In this document: piece after piece, positions 1 to 6,639 of the stretch
Layout: each line of letters begins with the position of its first letter
Numbering within the stretch: position 1 is the stretch's first letter
NCBI GenBank assembly: GCA_934589705.1
Contig: CAKTOH010000009.1
Span: forward strand, 1 to 64,000
Reading direction: 5' to 3'
DNA: 64,000 nucleotides
From: an uncultured Oscillospiraceae bacterium
GTDB lineage: Bacteria > Bacillota > Clostridia > Oscillospirales > Oscillospiraceae
The notes under the pieces: model-generated
Seen by the model: only the letters and a program-made list of their open reading frames with translations
What the model was told of the DNA's origin: nothing
The model's database searches: none
Made by a program: the position numbers and the translations under genes

Positions 1-1
1 C

Positions 2-91
2 ATGGCACTGCTGGCGTATAACAAACGGCGCAGTGCGGAACTGGCGGTGCAGCGGGAGAAGAAGCGGCGGACGGCAAGCATGGAGCGCTGA
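2..91 (+). CDS. C-terminal tail of an unidentified protein (partial)
   Basis: An open frame enters from the left edge and stops at 89-91. The visible 29 residues are rich in Arg, Lys and Glu and look like a basic helical tail. Nothing in it identifies a family. A hairpin with a T-run follows seven bases after the stop, which supports a real gene end. It would be cargo of the integrated element. Confidence 0.5.
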   Translation: MALLAYNKRRSAELAVQREKKRRTASMER

Positions 92-97
92 GAACTT

Positions 98-135
98 GAC
101 GGGAAGGAGCAATCTTTCCCGTCTTTTTTCTCTTT
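98..135 (+). terminator. Intrinsic terminator after the left-edge gene
   Basis: GACGGGAA (98-105) pairs with TTCCCGTC (116-123) around a ten-base loop and is followed at once by a T-rich run. It separates the left-edge gene from the promoter of the RhuM/recombinase unit. Confidence 0.75.
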
Positions 136-140
136 TTGTC

Positions 141-169
141 TTGCAATAAGCAAAACTCTATGTTACAAT
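141..169 (+). promoter_or_regulatory. Sigma-A promoter for the RhuM-recombinase unit
   Basis: TTGCAA (141-146) and TACAAT (164-169) are spaced by exactly 17 bases, 50 bases before the RhuM start. This is a good vegetative promoter. It would also drive the spoVT 3' part, but only as a fusion to the recombinase. Confidence 0.75.
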
Positions 170-218
170 ATTATCTGTAATAGGAAAACCAGAAACGACG
201 ATATGGAGAAATAACGAT

Positions 219-1244
219 ATGAGTGAGGAAATGGTGAAAGGCGGCGAAATCCTGCTATACCAGAACGGTGCAGAAAAGGAAGTCGTGAATGTGGTATTTC
301 ACGATGAAAACTTCTGGCTGACACAAAAGGGTATGGCAGAGCTTTTCGGTGTCAAAGTGCCTGCCATCAGCAAGCACTTGAAGAACATCTTCTTGGACGA
401 AGAATTGGATGAATCCATGGTTGTTTCCAAAATGGAAATAACCACGCCCCATGGAGCTATAGAGGGAAAGACCCAGACCAATGAGGCAAACTTCTACAAT
501 CTCGATGCTATCATCGCCGTAGGCTACCGTGTCAACTCCAAAAAGGCCACCAGGTTCCGCCAGTGGGCGACGAAAACGCTGAAAGAGTACATTCAGAAAG
601 GCTTTGTTCTCAACGATGAGATGATGAAGAACGGCCGCCCCTTTGGCAGGGATTACTTTGATGAGCTGCTGGAACGGATCCGGGAAATTCGTGCCAGTGA
701 GCGGCGTGCCTATCAGAAAATTGCGGATGTCTTTGAACAGTGCAGCTATGACTACGACAAAAACAGCGAGACAACGAAAGCTTTCTATGCCTTTGTCCAG
801 AACAAGCTGCACTATGCCGTCACCGGCAAGACGGCGGCGGAGCTGCTTTCCCAGCGGGCCACTCTGGACAGCCCCACCATGGGTCTGACCACCTGGAAGG
901 GTGCGCCGGACGGGAAAATTCTGAAAAGTGACACGCTGGTGGCAAAGAATTACCTGAATCAGAAGGAGCTTTCCCGGCTGAATCGGCTGGTGACCATGTT
1001 CATCGACTATGCCGAGCTGATGGCCGAGGACGAGCAGCTCATGTCCATGCAAGACTGGCTGAAAGAGACGGACCGGTTTCTGACCAACAACCGCCGCCAG
1101 GTATTGGACGGCAAGGGCCACATTTCCCGGGAGGCGGCGGTGAAAAAGGTCAGCGGCATCTATGAGGAATTCCGCAAACGGCAGGATGCAGACTATATTT
1201 CCGAATTTGACCGCCAGACCGAAAAATACCTCAAGGGAGAATAA
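219..1244 (+). CDS. RhuM family protein
   Basis: A 341-residue protein of normal length for the RhuM (virulence RhuM) family. The N-terminal ~100 residues hold the family's typical stretch with a WLTQ motif followed by a helix-turn-helix-like segment (MAELFGVKVPAISKHLKNIF), then the FYNLDAIIAVGYRVNS signature. The molecular function of RhuM proteins is not established; they are common on mobile elements and in defence or toxin-like neighbourhoods. GGAG lies ~14 bases before the ATG. The stop is two bases before the recombinase start, so the two are co-transcribed and probably translationally coupled. The gene is likely element cargo, possibly helping regulate the recombinase, but that is a guess. 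Confidence 0.85.
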   Translation: MSEEMVKGGEILLYQNGAEKEVVNVVFHDENFWLTQKGMAELFGVKVPAISKHLKNIFLDEELDESMVVSKMEITTPHGAIEGKTQTNEANFYNLDAIIAVGYRVNSKKATRFRQWATKTLKEYIQKGFVLNDEMMKNGRPFGRDYFDELLERIREIRASERRAYQKIADVFEQCSYDYDKNSETTKAFYAFVQNKLHYAVTGKTAAELLSQRATLDSPTMGLTTWKGAPDGKILKSDTLVAKNYLNQKELSRLNRLVTMFIDYAELMAEDEQLMSMQDWLKETDRFLTNNRRQVLDGKGHISREAAVKKVSGIYEEFRKRQDADYISEFDRQTEKYLKGE

Positions 1245-1246
1245 CC

Positions 1247-3400
1247 ATGACCGAAACCTTTGACATTGCCGGCTACTGCCGCATCTCCGTAGATGAGGAG
1301 CTGGACCGGGACAACGTTTCCATTGAAAACCAAAAGGCCATCATCCGGGACTTTGTGAACCGCCGATTTCCGGGAAGCAGCCTGACCTTTTATGAGGATC
1401 GGGACCGTTCCGGCTATACCTTTGAGCAGCGGGAGGGCTACCAGGCCATGCGAAAGGGGCTGATCCGGCATCAGTATGACATTCTGGTGGTGAAGGATTT
1501 TTCCCGATTCTCCCGGCGAAATTCCCGGGGGCTGGTGGAATTGGAGGATCTGCGGGATGCAGGCGTTCGCATCATTTCCGTGGGGGACAACATTGACTTT
1601 CCCAACGATGACGACTGGCTGAAAATCCAGTTTCAGTTTCTCATCAACGAAATGCCTGTCACCGACACCAGCAAAAAGGTGAAGAACGTTATCCGGCGGC
1701 GGCAGGCCGACGGGAAATGGCTTTGTGCCGCCCCCTACGGCTATATCATCAACAAGCAGAAAGAATTTGAAATCGTCCCTACGGAAGCGGAAATCGTGCG
1801 GATGATTTTTGACCTGTACAACAACCAGGGATGGGGCTACAAGAAAATTGCCAACTACCTGACGGAGCAGGGCATTCCAACTCCCCGGATGTCGGAGCAG
1901 ATGCGCAAAGAGGCGGCGGGGGAACCCACCAGTCGGAAAACGAAAGCCGCCTGGGCCATCGTCACGGTGCAGGGGATTTTAGACAATGATTTTTATATCG
2001 GCACTTTCCGGCAGGCCAAATACACCCGGGCCAAGATCAACGGCAAGGATGTGAAACGGGACGAGGAGGAACACATCGTCATTGAGAACCACCACCAGCC
2101 CATCATTGACTACCGCACCTTTGCCACCACCCGGGCCCTCCGGGAGAAGCGTTCCACCGCCAATTACCGGGGCGTGAAGAAGTACGACAACGTGTACTCC
2201 GGCTTCCTGTTCTGCGGGGACTGCGGCAGCCCCATGTTTGCCATGAGCCGCAGGGATTTGAGTGCCGCCTACACCTGCGGCACCTACCACCGCCGGGGCC
2301 GTTCCGGGTGCAGCTCCCACCACATCCGGGTGGACAAGCTGGACGAGCTGCTGAAAATCTATGTGCGGCGGGTCATGGAGCATTCCCATGCCATGCTGGA
2401 AGAACTGAACGCCGAACTGGCGCGGCAGGATTCCGATGTGGTGGAAACGGAGCAATCCGCCGACCATCTGGCCCAGGTCATGGAGGAGCTGCGGGAGGAG
2501 CTGAAAGCCACCAAGCGGCAGCGCATCCGGGACATGGTAAAGCACCCGGATCAGGAGGAGCTTCTGGCGGAGACCTATGACGAGCTGGAAGCCGACCTGC
2601 AAAAGAAAATCGAGGGTCTGGATCACCAGATCGGTATGCTCTCAGACAAGCGGAACACCATCATTCAGGCGGGGCGTGCCGCCAAAACCGCCATGGAGGT
2701 ATTCGGGGACATTCTTTCCAAGGAAACGCTGGAACGAAACGATTTAGAACTGCTGATAGAGCGCATCGACGTATTTGAGGATCGGCTGGAAATCCGGCTC
2801 CACAGCGATGTGGACACCCTGCTCCACGTCAACCAGGGAGACATTGCCGTAAATTTTAATTCCGGCACGGAAAATAGCGAAAATAAACTGATCCAGTCCT
2901 CTAAAAACCACGAGGACAAGGTTTTCCGTGTCAATGTTATCAGTGACGGTGACCCGTTGGAGATTTACACAGAGAAGGACGGGGGCGTGATTTTCCGGAA
3001 ATACTCGCCCATGGGGGATTTGCAGGAATTTGCCGCTCAGATGTGCGAGTCCATCGGCTCGGCCACCGGCCACATCGCCGCAGTGTCTGACCGGGACAGC
3101 ATTATCGCCCTCCACGGGGCCCCCAAGCGGGAGCTGATGGATAAGCCCAACTCCGCCGAGCTGGCACGGCTGATGGAGCAGCGGCGAAACTACCTCTTCC
3201 ATCCCGGGGACACCCCGGTATTCGCCGCGGACGGAGAGGAAAAGTACCGGCTGGGGGCGGCCAGCCCCATTCTCTCCCAAGGCGATCTGATGGGCTGCGT
3301 CATGCTCCTGCTGGGAGAAAACGACGGACCCCTGGCCGAGGGCGACCAGAGCGTAGCAAAAACTGCCGCCGGATTTCTCGGGCGGCAGCTGGAAAGCTGA
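1247..3400 (+). CDS. Large serine recombinase fused in frame to the SpoVT C-terminal part
   Basis: The 717-residue product is a hybrid. Residues 1-150 are a serine resolvase domain with the nucleophile at Ser14 (YCRIS) and the DFSRFSRR and NE..TDTSKKVK motifs. A recombinase domain follows to ~300, a zinc ribbon (FCGDCG with later Cys residues) at ~320-365, and a long coiled coil at ~380-470. Residues ~480-567 form the family's C-terminal end. Residues 568-717 are not recombinase: they match SpoVT from the second half of its AbrB domain (GDPLEIY) through its GAF domain to the end (AAGFLGRQ). A single open frame spans the join. The recombinase should integrate and excise the element; the fused state is a consequence of integration. 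RBS and start are coupled to RhuM. Confidence 0.9.
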   Translation: MTETFDIAGYCRISVDEELDRDNVSIENQKAIIRDFVNRRFPGSSLTFYEDRDRSGYTFEQREGYQAMRKGLIRHQYDILVVKDFSRFSRRNSRGLVELEDLRDAGVRIISVGDNIDFPNDDDWLKIQFQFLINEMPVTDTSKKVKNVIRRRQADGKWLCAAPYGYIINKQKEFEIVPTEAEIVRMIFDLYNNQGWGYKKIANYLTEQGIPTPRMSEQMRKEAAGEPTSRKTKAAWAIVTVQGILDNDFYIGTFRQAKYTRAKINGKDVKRDEEEHIVIENHHQPIIDYRTFATTRALREKRSTANYRGVKKYDNVYSGFLFCGDCGSPMFAMSRRDLSAAYTCGTYHRRGRSGCSSHHIRVDKLDELLKIYVRRVMEHSHAMLEELNAELARQDSDVVETEQSADHLAQVMEELREELKATKRQRIRDMVKHPDQEELLAETYDELEADLQKKIEGLDHQIGMLSDKRNTIIQAGRAAKTAMEVFGDILSKETLERNDLELLIERIDVFEDRLEIRLHSDVDTLLHVNQGDIAVNFNSGTENSENKLIQSSKNHEDKVFRVNVISDGDPLEIYTEKDGGVIFRKYSPMGDLQEFAAQMCESIGSATGHIAAVSDRDSIIALHGAPKRELMDKPNSAELARLMEQRRNYLFHPGDTPVFAADGEEKYRLGAASPILSQGDLMGCVMLLLGENDGPLAEGDQSVAKTAAGFLGRQLES
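2941..2960 (+). other. Probable attachment-site crossover region inside spoVT
   Basis: The hybrid frame changes from recombinase to SpoVT sequence around codons 565-570. GGTGACCCG (2948-2956) encodes the conserved SpoVT residues GDP, so the crossover lies at or just before it. Large serine recombinases exchange strands at a two-base core; which bases are used cannot be fixed with only one end in view. Confidence 0.55.
2948..3400 (+). pseudogene. spoVT: spoVT 3' part, cut off from its start by the element
   Basis: These 150 codons match SpoVT from about residue 31 of the ~178-residue Bacillus protein: the second strand-hairpin of the AbrB DNA-binding domain, then the GAF-like sensor domain with the conserved SDRD and AAGFLGRQ stretches. 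SpoVT is a sigma-G-stage regulator of forespore genes. The missing ~30 residues are the first half of the swapped-hairpin DNA-binding domain, so this part alone cannot bind DNA normally. It has no start codon with a ribosome site at the join. It may be silenced, or restored by excision, as with sigK and its skin element. It is intact to its natural end, which argues against simple decay. Confidence 0.85.
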
Positions 3401-3408
3401 AAAAAAGA

Positions 3409-3537
3409 TGTCATTGCGAAAAGCTCACACTGGCGGGTAATCTCCCTGATTTTCAAACATTTTGGTTCTTAAACCAAAAGTTTTTACGTCTAACCGGGGG
3501 ATTGCCACACCAGTGTGAGCACTGGTTCGCAATGACA
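3409..3537 (-). repeat. Composite inverted-repeat element, copy 1
   Basis: About 130 bases bounded by inverted ends: TGTCATTGCGAA... on the left and ...TTCGCAATGACA on the right, the right end itself being a palindrome (CCAGTGTGAGCACTGG). The inner module around 3455-3500 recurs in reverse orientation at 42400-42445. A further lone end lies at 3553-3571. No coding capacity. It has the form of a small non-autonomous inverted-repeat element or REP composite and fills the gap between spoVT and folT, where no convincing terminator was found. Confidence 0.75.
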
Positions 3538-3627
3538 ATCTTCTATTAGAACACACTGGTTCGCAATGACGGCTTCATCGTTCCTTACGCTTTTCACTGG
3601 CAGTGCTCTGAATGGAGCAGCTGCCTT

Positions 3628-4728
3628 CTATTTTATAAACTCGAAGGATTCCACCTGGTTGGTATCCTTGTTCAGAACCACGGTGGCCTGGCCGATTTTC
3701 GTCATGACCCCGTCCTCGGCTACGGCCTTGGCTTTCGATTTGGACAGGCCTCGGATGGTTTCCAAATCCTTGTCATAAGATTCAAGCTTCTCCTCGTCCA
3801 CCTGGTACACCGCCACCTGGTAGGTGGTGGTCTCCCCCAGGAATTTCTTGTACGCGCTTTCCACCGTGGTCACCAGCTCCGCGTCGGAATACTCCCCGGT
3901 CTGCTCCCGGACAATGTCCGTCATCTGGGTATTGATGTCGTAACGCTCCTGCTGGGAATAGCTGGCGGAAAGGGAGGTATGGTCATAGTAATAGGCCAGA
4001 TAGCCCACCACACAGCTGACGCCGATGGCAAAGAGCACCAAAAGCAGCACCAGGTGCTTCTTGTCGAATTTCAGCTCCGAGCCGGTGGGACGCTTTTCTG
4101 CTTCCGTGCCGTCGCTGACGGGAGTGTAGGTCAGCTTCATCCGCCGGGTGACGGGAATCACCACGCTGAGGAACAGGGTCAGCAGGAAAGCCTCAATGGG
4201 GAACATGCCCAGGTTCTTGATCACCGCGGGCAGAATCATAAAGGTGTAGGATTTTCCCAGAACCGCCGCGTAATACCACATGGAAACGAAGGAATTGAGG
4301 ATAATATTCACAAACAAGTCCATGGAGAACCGAGCCAGAATCACCCGGGTCACCGTGACCTTCGCCCGGTAGAAGAACAGGGCAAACAGGACGCTTCCCG
4401 CTACCTCCACGAACATATAGGGCAGGAAATACACGCCCCCCTGAGGGAAGAGCAGATAGCCCGCGAAGTCCGACACGCAGGCGGCCAGGGCCGCTACCAC
4501 CGGCCCGAAGATCATGGCGCCCATGGCGTTGATCAGCGGCGCGCCGATGTTGATGTTCAGGTTCGGGGCCAGGGGAATTGCCGTCCACTTCATGGACACC
4601 CGCAGGGCGATCATCAGGGCGGCGATGACCAGCATCTTCGTGTCCTTCAGCTCCTGGGCGGCATCGTGCCAATAGGCTCTTGAGAAGGGATGGGGATAGA
4701 GATTCGGGGATTTTTCAATTTTTCGCAT
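3628..4728 (-). CDS. folT: FolT-type ECF transporter S component with an extra C-terminal domain
   Basis: Residues ~30-197 form a six-helix S component of the FolT type, which binds folate and works with the shared EcfA/A'/T module encoded elsewhere. The THF riboswitch upstream supports the folate assignment strongly. The start at 4728 is chosen because GGAGG lies seven bases before it; a longer frame to 4818 lacks this and runs into the riboswitch. Oddly, the protein is 366 residues, about twice the family's usual size. Residues 198-225 are a polar linker, 226-247 a seventh membrane helix, and 248-366 a soluble tail, probably outside the cell, of unknown function. The tail ends in a short beta-rich stretch (ATVVLNKDTNQVESFEF). 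Confidence 0.85.
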   Translation of the reverse strand: MRKIEKSPNLYPHPFSRAYWHDAAQELKDTKMLVIAALMIALRVSMKWTAIPLAPNLNINIGAPLINAMGAMIFGPVVAALAACVSDFAGYLLFPQGGVYFLPYMFVEVAGSVLFALFFYRAKVTVTRVILARFSMDLFVNIILNSFVSMWYYAAVLGKSYTFMILPAVIKNLGMFPIEAFLLTLFLSVVIPVTRRMKLTYTPVSDGTEAEKRPTGSELKFDKKHLVLLLVLFAIGVSCVVGYLAYYYDHTSLSASYSQQERYDINTQMTDIVREQTGEYSDAELVTTVESAYKKFLGETTTYQVAVYQVDEEKLESYDKDLETIRGLSKSKAKAVAEDGVMTKIGQATVVLNKDTNQVESFEFIK

Positions 4729-4842
4729 AAAAATGCCTCCTTTTCTTGCGGCAGCGGTTGACATAACAAATATGTCTGCCTCGTCGAACCACTGCCCGAC
4801 CGAGCATCGTTGCTGCAATCAAGGAGACTTCTCCCATATGCA

Positions 4843-4940
4843 ACAGCGGGTGCGGTGACCCCATCGTGGAAAGCGTTCCTTCGTCCTCCGGGCAAACTCC
4901 CCGTCCCGGTGGCACTTAACGCAGGGTCTCCTACTCTGTT
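4843..4940 (-). ncRNA. THF riboswitch upstream of folT
   Basis: Read on the minus strand, the leader holds AGAGTAGGAGA, then TGCGTTAAGTG, a GC-rich hairpin, and a 3' arm with GGTCACCGCACCCGCT. These match the THF riboswitch pattern of conserved GCGUUAAGUG and a 3' CCGCAUCCGCU-like strand. THF riboswitches repress folate uptake genes when tetrahydrofolate is plentiful. A palindrome (GGAGAAGTCTCC, ~4828-4839) follows, but no T-run, so control is more likely at translation than by termination. The call rests on remembered consensus, not on a covariance search. Confidence 0.85.
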
Positions 4941-4948
4941 CACGGCAC

Positions 4949-4977
4949 AATATACACGAATTGTCGGCAAATGTAAA
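4949..4977 (-). promoter_or_regulatory. Sigma-A promoter for the THF riboswitch-folT unit
   Basis: On the minus strand TTTACA (4977-4972) and TATATT (4954-4949) are 17 bases apart and sit directly before the riboswitch, placing the transcript start near 4942. Confidence 0.7.
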
Positions 4978-5108
4978 TACCTTTCTCCAATTTTTTCCTG
5001 CGCAAAAAAAGTCGCACGGTTTGTCCGCTTTCCGGGTTCCCTTTCGCCGGATTTCCCCTGGGGCTTGGCCTAAAATAAACGTACATACTGATGCGGGGAG
5101 GATGGAAC

Positions 5109-5891
5109 ATGCAGTGTCAGAAGCTGAAAACCTACATGGAAACCGGTCGGGTGGTTTTTCTGCCCGCCCAGTCCATACACCCCAATCCGGCCCAGCCCCG
5201 GAAGGTCTTTGCCCCCGGCGCTCTGGACGAGCTGGCCGAGTCCATAAGGCTCCACGGCATTTTGCAGCCCCTGTCCGTCCGCCGTCAGGAGGGCGGCTAT
5301 GAGCTGATCTCCGGAGAGCGGCGGCTTCGGGCGGCGCAGCTGGCGGGGGTCACGGATATCCCCTGCATTCTCATGCGGATGGACGATCTGGAATCGGGCA
5401 TGGCGGCGCTGGTGGAAAATTTGCAGCGGCAGGATCTGGATTTTATCGAGGAGGCCCAGGGCATCCGCTATCTCATGGAGCATTTCGGGATGCGGCAGGA
5501 ACAGGCCGCCCGGCTGCTGGGAAAAAGCCAGAGCGCGGTGGCCAACAAACTGCGCCTGCTGCGCCACAGTCCGGCAGTGCTGGAGGCACTGCGCGCTGCC
5601 GGGCTTACCGAGCGGCACGGCCGGGCGCTGCTAAGGCTCCCGGATGAGGAAAGCACCCTGGGGGCGCTCCGGGAAATCGTTCGGCAGAACATGAGCGTAG
5701 CCCAGACCGAGCGGTACATTGACCGGCTGCTGAACGCCCCGAATCACGGAAGCTCCCGGGCAAATATTGGGGCGTTTCTGAACAATCTGACCCAAAATCT
5801 GCAAAAAATTCAGCTGTCCGGGATTCCCGCCGTATCGGAACGGCGGGAAACGGACAGCCAGATCGTGCTGACGATTACGATACCCAAGTAG
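5109..5891 (+). CDS. noc: Noc-like ParB/CTPase family protein
   Basis: 260 residues. A ParB N-terminal CTP-binding domain (residues 15-110) has the GERRLRAAQLAG box at 69-80 and ENLQR at ~103. A helix-turn-helix follows at ~129-151. The sequence KSQSAVANKLRLL and the following GLTERHGRALLRL resemble Noc, the nucleoid occlusion factor, more than Spo0J/ParB, which has KSRPHIANHLRLL. The ParB N-terminal GLGRGL segment is absent. In Bacillus, Noc spreads on DNA from its own sites, loads CTP and keeps FtsZ off the nucleoid. The N-terminal amphipathic membrane helix of Noc is not obvious here. Start 5109 has GGGGAGG at a good distance; a start at 5091 is less likely. No parA neighbour. Confidence 0.75.
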   Translation: MQCQKLKTYMETGRVVFLPAQSIHPNPAQPRKVFAPGALDELAESIRLHGILQPLSVRRQEGGYELISGERRLRAAQLAGVTDIPCILMRMDDLESGMAALVENLQRQDLDFIEEAQGIRYLMEHFGMRQEQAARLLGKSQSAVANKLRLLRHSPAVLEALRAAGLTERHGRALLRLPDEESTLGALREIVRQNMSVAQTERYIDRLLNAPNHGSSRANIGAFLNNLTQNLQKIQLSGIPAVSERRETDSQIVLTITIPK

Positions 5892-5926
5892 GAAAAAAGC
5901 CTTTTCCAAAGCTACCAAACAACGCA

Positions 5927-6211
5927 TGTCATTGCGAACCAGTCCGCACCGAAATAGAAGTTGTCATTGCGAACCAGTGCTCACACTGGTGTGGCAATCC
6001 GTAACCCCAAGCCTTCTCCTCCGGATGGTGCTCCGCACAGCCGTGCCGGATGAGGGTCACTTGCCCCTCCCTATGGGAGAGGTGCCGGAGGCGGAGAGGG
6101 CGTTTTTTACCCTCTCAGTCGGCTTCGCCGCCAGCTCCCCCAGAGTGGGAGCCAAGGGGGAACGAGAGGAACGGATTGCCACGCCAGTGTGAGCACTGGC
6201 TCGCAATGACA
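5927..6211. repeat. Composite palindromic repeat cluster between noc and the lipoprotein gene
   Basis: A partial end (5927-5946) is followed by a full composite: an inverted end TGTCATTGCGAACCAGTG at 5962 and its counterpart CACTGGCTCGCAATGACA ending at 6211. Between them lies a different inner module with several hairpins (GGATGGTGCTCCGC..., CTCAGTCGGCTTCGCC..., CTCCCCCAGAGTGGGAGC). The ends match those of the elements at 3409 and 42363; the inner module is related to the mosaic at 37616 and 52770. No gene in this 394-base gap. Confidence 0.75.
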
Positions 6212-6226
6212 TGGTTTTATATAGCC

Positions 6227-6250
6227 CGGGGCGGCCAATGGCCGCCCCTA
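6227..6250. repeat. GGGCGGCCAATGGCCGCCC palindrome
   Basis: A near-perfect palindrome followed by CTAC. The same unit occurs at 60669-60694 and 60909-60934, where it forms the ends of a larger element. Confidence 0.75.
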
Positions 6251-6285
6251 CTGATTCTTTCGATCGTTCTCGGAAAGTCCGGCAG

Positions 6286-6639
6286 CTAGAACAGTTCCCT
6301 TTGATAATTGACGGACAGCTCCGGCCAGCCGTTTTTCACGCCCCGGCGAACAACGGTCTCCGGGTCTTCCTCCGTGAAAAACAGAGCAAGGCCGTCCTGC
6401 CAGGAAACCAGGGTGATGCCGTACTGCCCGGCGATTTCCTCGGCGGCTTTCTCCGTGTCCGTCAGAGCCATGAGCTGAGGCTCCACTGCCCCGGCGGTTT
6501 CCTCGGTCTGGGGTTGGGTGGAGACCGGGGGCTGGACGGTGACGACGGTCGCCTCCGTGGGCTGAGGCTTCTGACCCCCGGCGCAGCCGGACAGAAGCAG
6601 CGCCGTCAGGCTGAGAAAAATCGGAATTCGCTTATTCAT
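6286..6639 (-). CDS. Small lipoprotein with a protease-prodomain-like C-terminal half
   Basis: 117 residues. A signal peptide ends in the lipobox LLLSGC (Cys19-20 region), followed by a Thr/Pro/Gln-rich linker and a ~50-residue domain. That domain (EEIAGQYGITLVSWQDGLAL) resembles residues ~176-230 of the subtilase encoded immediately upstream (YAEAFSAELLSWQDGLATL). The start codon overlaps the subtilase stop as ATGA, so the two are translated together. A surface-held inhibitor or folding helper for the protease is a reasonable inference from the shared prodomain-like segment. No known family was recognised. Confidence 0.7.
   Translation of the reverse strand: MNKRIPIFLSLTALLLSGCAGGQKPQPTEATVVTVQPPVSTQPQTEETAGAVEPQLMALTDTEKAAEEIAGQYGITLVSWQDGLALFFTEEDPETVVRRGVKNGWPELSVNYQRELF

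Larger units (their letters stand above)
1..2956 (+). mobile_element. Right-hand part of an integrated element lodged in spoVT
   Basis: The region carries a RhuM-family gene and a large serine recombinase, and ends where the recombinase frame passes into spoVT codons (2948 onward). Large serine recombinases normally lie at one end of the element they move, so the junction near 2943-2956 is read as the right attachment site. The left end, the cargo and the spoVT 5' part are outside the window. The last ~90 bases before the junction are AT-rich compared with the GC-rich DNA after it. The element class (ICE, prophage or small island) cannot be told from this end. The boundary is inferred, not proven by a visible direct repeat. 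Confidence 0.75.

Noticed and set aside
5109..5891. Chromosomal ParB/Spo0J
   Set aside because: HTH reads like Noc, N-terminal ParB motif is absent and no parA is adjacent.
5927..6211. Possible CRISPR array from repeated GTCATTGCGAACC units
   Set aside because: Units are inverted, not regularly spaced, and no spacers of constant length occur; they are palindromic intergenic repeats.
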